The position numbers and the translations under genes are program-made. Below are positions 27,145 to 36,556 of a stretch of DNA of 64,000 nucleotides, piece by piece. Source of the stretch: Pontibacter fetidus (lineage in GTDB: Bacteria; Bacteroidota; Bacteroidia; Cytophagales; Hymenobacteraceae). The notes under the pieces were generated by a model. The model saw only the letters and a program-made list of their open reading frames with translations, was not told where the DNA came from and did no database searches. The stretch lies in assembly GCF_010119545.1 (NCBI RefSeq), contig NZ_JAAEAA010000001.1, forward strand, positions 124,001 to 188,000. The letters are read 5' to 3'. Each line of letters starts with the position of its first letter. Within the stretch, counting starts at the first letter, position 1.

Positions 27145-28156
27145 AAATTCCTTTAATACGTTCCCAATAGTCCTGGAAGTAACCTTTATCTAACTTAGGC
27201 CGGTTGTTTATTTCTTTAAAACTTAATGTGCCGTCGGGGTTTCTCCAGACGTGGTAGACAAACACATACCCGCCGCCTTCTTTTCTCCAGTCATCAAACT
27301 TGCCGAAGCGAAGGTCATTGATATAAATTCCTTTTGCAGCAGGCTTAACCGTAAAGTACCCTTTTGTGATTTCGAGTAAACGGCTTAGTTTTTCGTCTCC
27401 TAGGTAAGGTGCAAGCAGGTGTGTATTCTGAGGCTCAAAACTATAGTTTACTGTATCATCTTTGTCAAGAAGCGAATAGAACCCGTGATAAAATCCATTG
27501 TTAGCTTCTATAGTAACAGACCAGAAAATAGTATTGAGCGGAGTAGGCTTACTGATATAGGAACTATAGTTTATACCTTGCCGTGTAAGGTTATGCTCAA
27601 ATACCTTGTTGGCAGCCGCCTTAGCCCCAAATGAAAAAAGCAGATATGCCGTGCTAATGGCCAGGCCAGTATAGTTTAGCAACCGGCGTGCAGGATTTGA
27701 TTTTGGATAAAAAGCAGCAGCAAGTACCAAACCCAGAAAAGGCAATGTATAAAGCGGATCAATAACAAAAATGTTGTAAAACGCGACGCCATAGTTACTG
27801 AATGGCCAGAAAAGCTGTGTGCCCCAGGTAGTACAGCTATCGAGCAAAGCGTGTGTTACAAAGCCCCAGAAAAACAGCCAGCCCCACTCCTGCCAGGTAG
27901 CTTCATTATTTTTAAATAGCTTTTTCAGCAACAAACCCAGCAACGGCGAAACAACTATAGCAAACAGAAAGGAATGCGTAACTGAACGGTGAAAACTCAA
28001 CTCACCTACCATATCCAGCAGCGGGCTGGCCAGTACATCCAGGTCCGGAATGGTGCCGGCTATACCGCCCCATAAAAGTGCTTTGTTCCCTAACTTTTTA
28101 CCAAGTATAGCTTCGCCAACCGAGGCTCCTAATACAATTTGTGTAAGTGAATCCAT
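27143..28156 (-). CDS. YdjM-like inner-membrane metal-dependent hydrolase (DUF457)
   Basis: 337-aa integral membrane protein. The N-terminus MDSLTQIVLGASVGEAILGKKLGNKALLWGGIAG contains the conserved TQ; DLD and HRSVTHSFLFA supply the metal-site Asp and His residues, and HALLDSCTTWGTQLFWPFS is the second His motif of the YdjM/LexA-regulated hydrolase family. Several TM helices follow, then a soluble C-terminal region with GYVFVYHVW. It is divergent from the ion-channel gene with 103 nt between. The substrate is unknown; membrane lipid turnover is often suggested. Confidence 0.85.
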   Translation of the reverse strand: MDSLTQIVLGASVGEAILGKKLGNKALLWGGIAGTIPDLDVLASPLLDMVGELSFHRSVTHSFLFAIVVSPLLGLLLKKLFKNNEATWQEWGWLFFWGFVTHALLDSCTTWGTQLFWPFSNYGVAFYNIFVIDPLYTLPFLGLVLAAAFYPKSNPARRLLNYTGLAISTAYLLFSFGAKAAANKVFEHNLTRQGINYSSYISKPTPLNTIFWSVTIEANNGFYHGFYSLLDKDDTVNYSFEPQNTHLLAPYLGDEKLSRLLEITKGYFTVKPAAKGIYINDLRFGKFDDWRKEGGGYVFVYHVWRNPDGTLSFKEINNRPKLDKGYFQDYWERIKGI

Positions 28157-28259
28157 AAGTATACGAACAGCATAGCCAAACTATAGCAATGCGCTGAACA
28201 ACCTGCTGTTACAAGTAAAGGTATAATGTCAGATGCAAAACTCCACACTTAAAAATTAG

Positions 28260-29297
28260 ATGCAAAATATTCTGCTTGCTGCCAGTGGAATTGGTTTGAT
28301 TTTACTGACCATTTACGACCTGATTTACACGACACTATCGGCGCGTGGCGCTGGCCCTGTAAGTAATATCTTAAGCAAAGGGATCTGGAATGTTTTTAAA
28401 AAAATAAGTAAGTTTTTTCGGTCGCAGGTGCTGCTAACCTGGGTGGGTATTATCATAATTATTGCCACTGTTGGTAGTTGGGTATTGATGCTTTGGGCAG
28501 GCAATGCGCTAATTTTTATTTCGGACCCAAGGGCAGTAGTAAAAAGTGAAACAAACCAACCAGCCGATAATTTTGAACGCATTTACTACACTGGCTATTC
28601 GCTATCTACGATGGGGAACGGCGATTTTATTGGTGGCTCTGATTTATGGAAAATATACGCTTCCGTGATCTCTTTCTCCGGGCTGATATTTATAACGATA
28701 GCTATAACGTATATGGTACCTGTGCTGGAGGCAGTTACTAAGCGCCGTTCATTAAGCATCCGGATTGCATCGATAGGCTATAGTGTGCAGTCCATTTTGA
28801 TCAGTAACTGGAATGGAAATGATTTTAAGATGCTAAACACCCAGTTTAAAGGCTTAGAGGATCAATTGGTGCATCAGGGCCAGATGCACCTTGCCTATCC
28901 TGTGCTGTTCTATTACCACCATGTCCGGAAAGAAAACAGCCTGCTTTTAAATGTGGTGATGCTTGATGAATTACTCAGCACACTGTACCTATACGTTGAT
29001 GAAGACAAACGCCCTGACAAGGAATTTATGCTGCCTTTACGGAAGGCCTTAACCAGCTATATCGAAACGATAGGGTCTACCTTTGTAGAGGTAAGTGAAG
29101 CTCCCGCGCCTCCCCTCGATGTATCTGAATTACATAAAGCTGGTATACCCCTAAAGCAACCATCCGGTAACGAAGTAGCGCAAATAGCCTACCGGCGATG
29201 TAATCTAAAAACGATCATAGATAAAACCGGTTGGGAATGGGAAGACCTGACGCGAAGGGCCTTTGACCCAAAACTAGACCTGCCAGGCCTTATTTAA
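28260..29297 (+). CDS. Two-pore-helix-type ion channel with a GNG selectivity filter
   Basis: 345-aa membrane protein. TM segments are at about 2-22 and 60-82; a pore loop YYTGYSLSTMGNGDFIGG (109-126) and a TM at about 132-156 follow, then a roughly 180-residue soluble domain. The pore resembles potassium channels of the Ion_trans_2 type, but the filter is T-M-G-N120-G-D instead of T-x-G-Y-G-D. The large soluble C-terminal part has no recognisable RCK or cyclic-nucleotide domain. It converges with the GNAT gene (8-nt overlap). Ion selectivity needs testing. Confidence 0.8.
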   Translation: MQNILLAASGIGLILLTIYDLIYTTLSARGAGPVSNILSKGIWNVFKKISKFFRSQVLLTWVGIIIIIATVGSWVLMLWAGNALIFISDPRAVVKSETNQPADNFERIYYTGYSLSTMGNGDFIGGSDLWKIYASVISFSGLIFITIAITYMVPVLEAVTKRRSLSIRIASIGYSVQSILISNWNGNDFKMLNTQFKGLEDQLVHQGQMHLAYPVLFYYHHVRKENSLLLNVVMLDELLSTLYLYVDEDKRPDKEFMLPLRKALTSYIETIGSTFVEVSEAPAPPLDVSELHKAGIPLKQPSGNEVAQIAYRRCNLKTIIDKTGWEWEDLTRRAFDPKLDLPGLI

Positions 29298-30456
29298 TTA
29301 CCGGCATCCGCTTAAATTCTTTTGTTCTGTCAAAGAGGTAGCGGAAAGTAGCGTGTGTTTTGTAAATGCGGCCTCCGATCTGCTCTACCAAGTGCATCAT
29401 TTTTGGGTTAAAATCGCCTATCCAGTTCATTTGCAGGTCCACATAAGGTATGCTTGGGTTGTTCTGAATCAGCTTTCCTGCTTCCACAATCATGGCAGCT
29501 TCTACACCTTTGCTCTGGTGCTCCGGGGTTATACCAAACACAATGCCGTACATAGTTGATCCTGCGCCTCTCCAGCGGTGGTATACTAGTTTAAGCTTAC
29601 CCCACAAATCCATTTTCCCGTTTACATACTTAAACAATTTGTTCAGCTCTGGTATGGCAATAAAGAAACCGACAGGTGCATCGTTATAGTAAGCAAACCA
29701 CATAATGCGCTCATCAATAACCGGCTTTAATGATTTCATGACGGCTCCAGCCTGTGCTTCGGTCATTGGTTTTACGCCTTCGTGTTTTGCCCACCCTTTG
29801 TTATAAACCGTTCTGAAGTCTTCAGTATACTTTGGCAGGTTTGACTTTACCATATGCTCAAAACGGTAGGCAGGGTCAGCTAAAATACGCTTTGCTTTCT
29901 CATAATACTTCTCCGGAAGCTCATCATCTACCTTGCGGTAATAGGTATACTGTTTAAAGTATAAACCAAACCCATAGTTCTCAAGCAGGCGCTGATAATA
30001 CGGATAGTTATAGTGCATGCCATAGTTTGGCGGGTAAAAGCCATCTATCAGCAGGCCCCACCATTTATCGCGGTCTCCCAGGTTTATAGGGCCATCCATG
30101 GCTTCCATGCCACGCTCCTGCAACCAGTTTTTGCACGCATCAAGCAACATATTGGCAGCTTCCTGGTTATCAATGCAATCAAAAAACCCCATGCCACCGG
30201 TTGGCTGGTCACCGCCCTTAGAGGTTTTAGGGTTTATGAAGGCAGCCACGCGGCCGATCAGTTTACCTTTGTCGTCTTTCAGTATCCAGCGTATAGCCTC
30301 TCCGTCCTTAAGTAATTTATTTTTCTTCGGATCAAACACGTTGAGTACGTCCTTATCCAAAGGTCGGATATAGTTCGGGTCTTTTTTGTAGAGGTTTAGC
30401 TGAACCTGCAGAAAATCTTTTTCAAGTTCCGGGGTGTTTACTTCTATAAGTTGCAT
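29290..30456 (-). CDS. Large GNAT-like N-acetyltransferase family protein
   Basis: 388-aa protein seen in many Bacteroidota. It opens with QLIEVNTPELEKDFLQVQLNLYKKDPNYIRPLD and contains a DDKGKLIGRVAAFINP strand-turn-strand typical of GNAT folds, then EAANMLLDACKNWLQERGMEAMDGPINLGDRDKWWGLLIDG. A later GITPEHQSKGVEAAMI is the acetyl-CoA binding loop (Q-x-x-G-x-x). The substrate is unknown. It overlaps the channel gene by 8 nt at the 3' ends; the tRNA terminator lies upstream of its start. Confidence 0.8.
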   Translation of the reverse strand: MQLIEVNTPELEKDFLQVQLNLYKKDPNYIRPLDKDVLNVFDPKKNKLLKDGEAIRWILKDDKGKLIGRVAAFINPKTSKGGDQPTGGMGFFDCIDNQEAANMLLDACKNWLQERGMEAMDGPINLGDRDKWWGLLIDGFYPPNYGMHYNYPYYQRLLENYGFGLYFKQYTYYRKVDDELPEKYYEKAKRILADPAYRFEHMVKSNLPKYTEDFRTVYNKGWAKHEGVKPMTEAQAGAVMKSLKPVIDERIMWFAYYNDAPVGFFIAIPELNKLFKYVNGKMDLWGKLKLVYHRWRGAGSTMYGIVFGITPEHQSKGVEAAMIVEAGKLIQNNPSIPYVDLQMNWIGDFNPKMMHLVEQIGGRIYKTHATFRYLFDRTKEFKRMPVIK

Positions 30457-30542
30457 ATAGCGCGATACCGTTGAGATCAGAAGTCAAAATAAAGGATTAA
30501 ACCTGACATATCATAGAACGGGAATTGGACAGGTTTAGAAAC

Positions 30543-30573
30543 AAAAAAGCCTTCAGAAGTTTCTGAAGGCTTT
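30543..30573 (-). terminator. Terminator after the downstream tRNA-Thr
   Basis: GCCTTCAGAA / TTCTGAAGGC stem with a 2-nt loop, and an A-tract that becomes a U-tract on the minus transcript. It closes the tRNA-Thr unit. Confidence 0.8.
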
Positions 30574-30582
30574 CGGGGTATG

Positions 30583-30655
<73 letters not shown>

Positions 30656-30675
30656 TTGTACTTATGTTTGAATTA

Positions 30676-30707
30676 AAAAGCACATGTAGTACAAACATGT
30701 GCTTTTT
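30676..30707 (-). terminator. Terminator between the two tRNA-Thr genes
   Basis: Strong symmetric hairpin AAAAAGCACATGT / ACATGTGCTTTTT in the 58-nt spacer. It ends transcription after the first (upstream) tRNA, so the second copy is fed by readthrough or its own promoter. Confidence 0.75.
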
Positions 30708-30713
30708 GAGGTG

Positions 30714-30786
<73 letters not shown>

Positions 30787-30820
30787 TTACTCTGGTGTGC
30801 CTTAGTGTTCTAAAGCGTTG

Positions 30821-30851
30821 CAAAGGTATGTTCTATTTTGAAATCTGCAAA
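30821..30851 (-). promoter_or_regulatory. Full Bacteroidota promoter for tRNA-Thr
   Basis: On the minus strand TTTG (30851-30848), a 19-nt spacer, then TACCTTTG (30828-30821). This matches the TTTG-N19-TAnnTTTG consensus exactly. It ends 35 nt before the mature tRNA 5' end. Confidence 0.8.
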
Positions 30852-30911
30852 TACCTACTGCAACTTTTTTTATAGGTTTAGCCTAATGTTTTGAATGTCA
30901 GGTATAAAAAA

Positions 30912-33044
30912 TTAGCCTCTGAAAGCCTTTAGCTGACGGTTTAGCTGATCTATACGATGCTGGGCATCTGCAATGCGGCCTTCATACTCTTCACGCAGCT
31001 TGTCGGCATTTTTTGAACGGGCAAAAAACTCGATGTTGGTTCGTAGCGTTTGTATATCGTTTTGCAGTTGCGTAATCTCACGGCGTATGCCCTGCTCTTT
31101 ATGCTGCAGCTTTTGTGCTGCATCAGGGCTGCTCTTCAGGCGCTCTACCTGCAGTTTCACAACCATTTCAGCACGCTCTTCAGGGCTAAGGCCAGGTACA
31201 CGTTCCAGGTAACTTTCCATCAGGGCAATAAACTTCTCCTCTACTTTGGGGCTGCTACGCTGGTTGTTCTGGTCAAGGGCACGCCACTGGCTAACAAACT
31301 GTTCATACTCTTCCAGCGAGGCTGGTTCTGTAGGCTGTGATATCTTTTCAGAAATCCTGTCCGTCAGCTCCATCTTTTCAGAAGACAGCTTTTCAAGTTC
31401 GGCAGTGCGGCTTTGTTCCTGTGCCTGTTTTTTGTCAAAAAACTCGTTGCAGGCACTTCTGAAACGCTGCCAGATTTTATCGGAATACTTATCCGGCACA
31501 CGGCCTATCGTTTTCCATTTCTTCTGCAGCTGTATCAGTTTTTCTTTGGTCGCGTTCCAGTCGGTGCTATCTTTCAGGCTTTCGGCTTGTTCGCATAGCT
31601 CAGTTTTAAGTCGCAGGTTCTGCATTTTCTGCTCATCAAGCCCTTTAAAAAACTGGTTCTTGTGCTGGAAGAAAGCTTTATAGTTACCCCAAAAATTCTT
31701 GTTTATATCCTCTGCATATTCTTTCGGTACCAATCCGGCGGCATCCCACTCTTCTTTTAACTTCTGTATCTCATCGGTCTTGTCGCGCCACTCGTTTATG
31801 CGGTCTGTAGTAAAGCCCTGGTAAGCCTGCAGGCGCTCCAGCAAGCCACGCTTCTTCTCCAGGTTCTGCATTTCATGTACTTTGCGGTCTTCCTGGTAAG
31901 CTTTGCGGCGGGTATGTACTTTTTCAGACGCCTGAATAAACTTCTCCCAGATCGGGTCTCGCTGGTCGTTTGGTACAGGGCCAATATTTTTCCACTCCTC
32001 GTGCAGGTGGCGTAACTCTTCCAACGCTTTGTTGATAGACTGCTCGTTCTCTAAAGCCTCTGCGCGTTCTATCAACTGCAGCTTGGCATCGAGGTTACGT
32101 TTGCGGTCCAGTTCTTTCAGTTCGTAAAAGATGCTGCGGTTGTTATAAAAGATATCGAGCAGGGCGTGGTAAGAATCCCATAGTTGCTGGGTTGCGCCAG
32201 CTGGAACGGGGCCTATACTTTTCCATTCGGCCTGTATGCGTTTTAATTCATCGCTGCTGCTTTTGGTCTCCGAAGACTCTACCAGTTCGCGCAGGCGGGC
32301 CAGTAATTCCTGCTTGCGCTCCAGGTTTTTCTGACGTTGCTCTTCGGTTTGCTGGCGTTCCTGGTGGCGGCTGTCGCGGTAGGTGGTCAGCAGTTTTTCT
32401 AAGTCCTGGTGCTCGGGTGTAGTATGGTAATCAAAATCTTCGTCAGTACCACCCTCCTGCTTAAAACGGTCAAGCGCTTCAGCTTTCTCCGCCTGGAAAC
32501 GCAGGTCGTAATAGCGTTGCAGCTCGTTTATAGTTTTATGTTTTTTGCGAAGGTCGCCGCCTTTCAGAGTAGTGGTCAGCAGGGTTCTTAGTTCATTTAT
32601 CGATAGCTGGCTATAGTCTGTATGGTCGTCTTCTTCCAGTTCATCCTCATCATGCTCTGCAGGGCTAACTGCCTTAGGGTGTGCATCTGCTACAGGCAGT
32701 TGAGGTGTGATTTCGGTGGCCTGGTTTTCCGGAGCTATAGTTGTGGCTGTGACAGCAACATCGGTAACATTGGTATTAGCTTCTGTAAATGCAGTTGTGA
32801 TTTCTTCAGTAGCTACTGCCTCTTCCTGTGTCTTCAGTTCAGGATTTACTTCCGGCTGCTCTTCTTTCGGAACCTCGTTCTCGGAGGCCTCTGGGTTTTG
32901 CTCAACCGCATTGGCCTCAGCAGGAATGTTTTCAGCAATAGGTTGCGGCGATTCAGGTTGCTTCTGTTCATCAGCTGCATTTTGATTCTCAGGTTTGTTA
33001 ACCTCAGCTCCGGTAGTGTCCAGATCCTTATTTTCTGTAGTCAT
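30912..33044 (-). CDS. DUF349 repeat protein
   Basis: 710-aa, highly charged protein. After an acidic, low-complexity N-terminal 150 residues (runs of Glu, Pro, Ala), at least four DUF349 coiled units follow. Each carries an EWKSIGPVP / EWKNIGPVP / KWKTIGRVP type motif with a following W-x-x-F/Y. It ends in a coiled coil (QLQNDIQTLRTNIEFF region). It is widespread in Bacteroidota and of unknown role. Its start lies 30 nt from the YqgE gene stop on the same strand. Confidence 0.88.
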   Translation of the reverse strand: MTTENKDLDTTGAEVNKPENQNAADEQKQPESPQPIAENIPAEANAVEQNPEASENEVPKEEQPEVNPELKTQEEAVATEEITTAFTEANTNVTDVAVTATTIAPENQATEITPQLPVADAHPKAVSPAEHDEDELEEDDHTDYSQLSINELRTLLTTTLKGGDLRKKHKTINELQRYYDLRFQAEKAEALDRFKQEGGTDEDFDYHTTPEHQDLEKLLTTYRDSRHQERQQTEEQRQKNLERKQELLARLRELVESSETKSSSDELKRIQAEWKSIGPVPAGATQQLWDSYHALLDIFYNNRSIFYELKELDRKRNLDAKLQLIERAEALENEQSINKALEELRHLHEEWKNIGPVPNDQRDPIWEKFIQASEKVHTRRKAYQEDRKVHEMQNLEKKRGLLERLQAYQGFTTDRINEWRDKTDEIQKLKEEWDAAGLVPKEYAEDINKNFWGNYKAFFQHKNQFFKGLDEQKMQNLRLKTELCEQAESLKDSTDWNATKEKLIQLQKKWKTIGRVPDKYSDKIWQRFRSACNEFFDKKQAQEQSRTAELEKLSSEKMELTDRISEKISQPTEPASLEEYEQFVSQWRALDQNNQRSSPKVEEKFIALMESYLERVPGLSPEERAEMVVKLQVERLKSSPDAAQKLQHKEQGIRREITQLQNDIQTLRTNIEFFARSKNADKLREEYEGRIADAQHRIDQLNRQLKAFRG

Positions 33045-33074
33045 GATTACGGATAAGTTTACGACGTAATAACA

Positions 33075-33650
33075 TTAGTTCAGGCGAGGGTCTGCCGGAT
33101 AATTCGACAAAACCTTATACTTGCCCCCCATCTGGCGCAGGATGCTTCGCCAGAGAGTATCTGCCTCTAAATTAAACAATTTATTCACAGCATTGTTATT
33201 TACTATCCAAACATTTTTATCGATCTCTTCCTGCAATTGTCCCGGCGTCCAGCCAGAGTAGCCTAAAAAGAAACGAATATCGGCAGAAGTAACTATACCT
33301 GAGCCGATCATGGTGCGCAGCATTTCAAAATCGCCACCCCAGTACAGGTCCTCGCCTAGTTTTACAGCCTGCGGTAAATTGGACAACCGGTGTATGTAAT
33401 GCAGGGTGTTGTATTGCACCGGACCGCCAATGCCCAGCGTTACATCAAAGGTATCGTTGTAAATATCCACCACATCCGAGAGCTTGAGGTTGGATAAACG
33501 GTTAAGTACAAGCCCAAACGTACCTTCTGCTTCGTTATGGTTGCACAACAGCACCACCGAGCGGTCAAAATTAGGATCGCCAAGGTAGGGTTCTGAGATA
33601 AGTATACTGCCACTCTGAGGCTTTGTCAACCTTGCTTCTTCCATCATCAT
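33075..33650 (-). CDS. YqgE/AlgH family protein
   Basis: 191-aa soluble protein. The UPF0301 signature is intact: GSILISEPYLGDPNFDRSVVLLCNHNEAEGTFGLVLNR, then LGIGGPVQYNTLHYIHRL and FLGYSGWTPGQLQEEI. The name AlgH comes from Pseudomonas; biochemical function is unclear. It lies immediately upstream of the DUF349 gene on the same strand (30 nt) and may be co-transcribed. Confidence 0.92.
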   Translation of the reverse strand: MMMEEARLTKPQSGSILISEPYLGDPNFDRSVVLLCNHNEAEGTFGLVLNRLSNLKLSDVVDIYNDTFDVTLGIGGPVQYNTLHYIHRLSNLPQAVKLGEDLYWGGDFEMLRTMIGSGIVTSADIRFFLGYSGWTPGQLQEEIDKNVWIVNNNAVNKLFNLEADTLWRSILRQMGGKYKVLSNYPADPRLN

Positions 33651-33874
33651 TAAGTCTGTTTAGGTATTTTTGTTGTACTCTTTTTACCCTGTTTAGAGTT
33701 ACATAATGCGCCTTTATTTATAACGCAAAGTATGCTTTGTAGTAATAGGTAATGCACTACGGGTATTTGTAGCTTTAGGTATAGTAACCGTGTCAAAAGC
33801 CTTAACTATAGCTTTACAACTAAATTGGTACTACAGCGGATATTTTTATAATTTTGGCAAAACCGATGTAGCTT

Positions 33875-34525
33875 ATGTCTTTGTTACCAAATATAGCGGC
33901 TATCCGCAAAAATTACGCTATGGAATCGCTCACGGAAGCATCTGTAGCCAACGACCCAATAACCCAGTTTAAGGCCTGGATGGAAGAAACAATTGCTGCC
34001 GAAGCCAATGAGCCTACTGCTATGGTGCTTTCTACGGCAAATAAGTCCGGAAGGCCATCTGCACGCGTAGTTTTGCTGAAAGATGTAACCACTAATGGGT
34101 TTGTTTTTTTTACCAACTATAGCAGCCGCAAAGGGCACGACCTGCAGGAAAATCCGTTTGCATCGCTCACATTTTTCTGGCCGGAACTGGAGCGCCAGGT
34201 GCGCGTAGAAGGTAAGATAGAAAAAGTATCTGCCGAGGTTTCCGATGCCTATTTCCACAGCAGGCCAGTAGGCAGCCAGATCGGGGCCTGGGCATCGCCG
34301 CAAAGCCAACAAATAGAAAGCCGCGAAGAACTTGAAAAAGCAGATGCAGCCTATACTTCTAAATTTGCAGCCTTACCAGAAATACCAAGACCTGAGCACT
34401 GGGGCGGATTTATTTTGGCACCTGACCATGTAGAGTTCTGGCAGGGCCGCCCAAACCGCTTGCACGACCGCATTGTGTATGAGTTGCAGGAAAACAACTG
34501 GCACCTTAAACGTTTGGCGCCGTAA
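33875..34525 (+). CDS. pdxH: Pyridoxamine 5'-phosphate oxidase
   Basis: 216-aa FMN enzyme making pyridoxal 5'-phosphate in the salvage/last synthesis step. Conserved blocks are AMVLSTANKSGRPSARVVLLKDV, FFTNYSSRKGHDLQENPFASLTFFWPELERQVRVEGK (FMN contacts) and FWQGRPNRLHDRIVYE at the C-terminus. The length is standard. The DNA just upstream contains a TATA-rich stretch but no exact -7 box. The next gene starts 51 nt downstream. Confidence 0.94.
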   Translation: MSLLPNIAAIRKNYAMESLTEASVANDPITQFKAWMEETIAAEANEPTAMVLSTANKSGRPSARVVLLKDVTTNGFVFFTNYSSRKGHDLQENPFASLTFFWPELERQVRVEGKIEKVSAEVSDAYFHSRPVGSQIGAWASPQSQQIESREELEKADAAYTSKFAALPEIPRPEHWGGFILAPDHVEFWQGRPNRLHDRIVYELQENNWHLKRLAP

Positions 34526-34576
34526 TGCGTTAGGCAACTTTGAGTAACAAAAATCTATACTTCCTTACCCCATAAC

Positions 34577-35875
34577 ATGGCCGAGATATTACCCTTAAAA
34601 GCCTGGCGCTATAGTCATTTCCTGGACCATAAAATTGAGGCACTCACGTCTCCGCTGTTTGATGTGGTATCGGCAAAGCAGCGCGAAGCCTTATACCAGA
34701 ATCCGTATAACAGCATCCATTTATCCGTGCCGCGTGGCACACAGCCCGCCAACGAAGCCGCTGAACTGCTACAGCAATGGAAAGAAAAAGGGATAATCGC
34801 CCAGGATCCGCTGCCGGGCATTTATGTGTACTACCAGTATTTTAAGCTGCCCGGCGAGCAAAAGGAATATTGTCGCAAAGGATTTATCTGCCATATAAAA
34901 GCCTACGACTGGAGCGAACGCGTGCTGCTCCGCCATGAAAATACGATACCAAGCGCTGTAAACGACCGCATTGACCTGCTCGCTAAAACAGAACTGAACA
35001 GCAGTGCCACCCATGGCTTGTATACTGATCCGGAGTTTATACTGGAACAGTATATGGATGAAAGTATAAAATCTCCGATCTACGAAACAGAAGATTACCA
35101 GGGCGTACGCGATGTGCTGGCTGTGATACACGACCATGACGTGATGCAGCAGTTTATGGATGTGCTGAGCGAAAAACAGGTACTGCTGGCAGATGGGCAT
35201 CACCGTTACGAAGGCTCGCTGGAATACCGCAAACGCATGACAGCACAGAACCCCTCGCATACCGGTTATGAGGCCTACAATTACCACCTCATGTACCTGA
35301 CCAATACGGAAGCCGATGATTTGCGTATTTTGCCGACGCACCGTGTGCTTCAGCAGATAGATATATCGGATGAGGAATTTCTGAAACGCCTGGAAGCCTA
35401 CTTCACCATAACTCCGAAAGAAGACCCGGTGGAACTGAATGAGGTTATAGTTGGAAAGCAATGGGCCTTTGGTTTATACTTGTCTGGCAACGCTTATAAA
35501 CTACGCCTGAAGCCGGAAGTACACCACCTGATAGATTGGGATGTGCCACAGGAAGTAAAAGACCTGGACCTGACTGTGATGCACTATTTTATTTTCCAGC
35601 GCGTATTAGGTATAGACCCCGAATTACAGCGTAACTATAGCCGCCTGAGCTACGAGCGTAATTTTACAGCTTGTATCCGGCAGGTAGATACCGGTGCTTC
35701 GCGCCTTGCCCTTATTACCAACGATGTCAGCATGGATCAAGTAAAACGCGTATGTTACAGTGGTGCCATTATGCCGCAAAAATCAACGTTCTTTTACCCA
35801 AAGGTTATCTGCGGATTTTTATTTAGCTCGATCAAAGAAGATGAATTTATCACGGCCCCTGCTGCTTGCCTCTAA
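34577..35875 (+). CDS. DUF1015 family protein
   Basis: 432-aa soluble protein of the UPF/DUF1015 family. It begins AEILPLKAWRYSHFLDHKIEALTSPLFDVVSAKQREAL, typical of the family, and has the conserved LLADGHHRYEGSLEYR in the middle and KSTFFYPKVICGFLF at the end. Enzymatic role is unproven; members are often near serine or phosphate metabolism genes. Its last 35 nt overlap the Maf gene start, so they are translationally coupled. Confidence 0.87.
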   Translation: MAEILPLKAWRYSHFLDHKIEALTSPLFDVVSAKQREALYQNPYNSIHLSVPRGTQPANEAAELLQQWKEKGIIAQDPLPGIYVYYQYFKLPGEQKEYCRKGFICHIKAYDWSERVLLRHENTIPSAVNDRIDLLAKTELNSSATHGLYTDPEFILEQYMDESIKSPIYETEDYQGVRDVLAVIHDHDVMQQFMDVLSEKQVLLADGHHRYEGSLEYRKRMTAQNPSHTGYEAYNYHLMYLTNTEADDLRILPTHRVLQQIDISDEEFLKRLEAYFTITPKEDPVELNEVIVGKQWAFGLYLSGNAYKLRLKPEVHHLIDWDVPQEVKDLDLTVMHYFIFQRVLGIDPELQRNYSRLSYERNFTACIRQVDTGASRLALITNDVSMDQVKRVCYSGAIMPQKSTFFYPKVICGFLFSSIKEDEFITAPAACL

Positions 35876-36422
35876 CTCGCCTCGCCGGAAGGAATTGCTC
35901 ACCGGACTGGGCCTGAAGTTTGATGTGCATGTAAAAGACGTTGAAGAAGATTTTCCTTCTGAACTGAAACGCGAAGAGATCGCCGAATTTTTAGCATCGC
36001 ACAAAGCAGATCAGTATTTTGAAGACCTGGCGGACCATATTTTGCTGACGGCTGATACCATTGTTTGTCTTGGCGATAAAGTACTTAACAAACCCAGCAA
36101 TTACCAGGAAGCTTATGAGATGCTCCGCGCACTTTCCGGCACCAGCCACGAGGTAATTACAGGCGTTTGTATCCTTACCCGTGATATCAAAGACATTTTT
36201 CACGACATTACTAAAGTACACTTTAAGCAGCTTAGCCACGAAGAGATAGACTATTACATTAACACCTATAAACCTTACGACAAGGCTGGCGCTTACGGCA
36301 TACAGGAATGGATCGGTAAAATAGGCATCGAGCGGATTGAAGGTTCTTACTTTAATGTAGTTGGCCTGCCTGTTCAGAAGTTATACCAGCAACTGGTAAG
36401 TCTCGGTTTCCTGAAAATGTAA
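35841..36422 (+). CDS. maf: Maf-family nucleotide pyrophosphatase
   Basis: 193-aa enzyme removing pyrophosphate from non-canonical or modified nucleoside triphosphates. The signature LLLASNSPRRKELLTGLGL is at the N-terminus, ADTIVCLGDKVLNKP supplies the metal-binding Asp, and YKPYDKAGAYGIQEWIG is the substrate loop. The start is taken at ATG 35841, since the longer frame from 35760 lies in the DUF1015 gene and lacks conservation. It overlaps that gene by 35 nt. Confidence 0.92.
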   Translation: MNLSRPLLLASNSPRRKELLTGLGLKFDVHVKDVEEDFPSELKREEIAEFLASHKADQYFEDLADHILLTADTIVCLGDKVLNKPSNYQEAYEMLRALSGTSHEVITGVCILTRDIKDIFHDITKVHFKQLSHEEIDYYINTYKPYDKAGAYGIQEWIGKIGIERIEGSYFNVVGLPVQKLYQQLVSLGFLKM

Positions 36423-36489
36423 TTTCCATAGTTTATAGTTTAACTGCCCTGACTATTCCGGTCTTATATACTTATAGAACTGAATTGCC

Positions 36490-36497
36490 TACCTTTG
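36490..36497 (+). promoter_or_regulatory. Bacteroidota -7 promoter box for the rRNA methyltransferase gene
   Basis: TACCTTTG exact -7 box, ending 59 nt before the ATG at 36557. A low-complexity CAATCATCAATTAACAATC tract lies between box and start. Confidence 0.55.
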
Positions 36498-36556
36498 CTG
36501 TTTGCTTATACTTGAGCTAGTATGGGCAAGTAGCAATCATCAATTAACAATCAGAA

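Noticed and set aside
35760..35840. Longer Maf start at 35760
   Set aside because: The 27 extra residues are the frame-shifted shadow of the DUF1015 gene.
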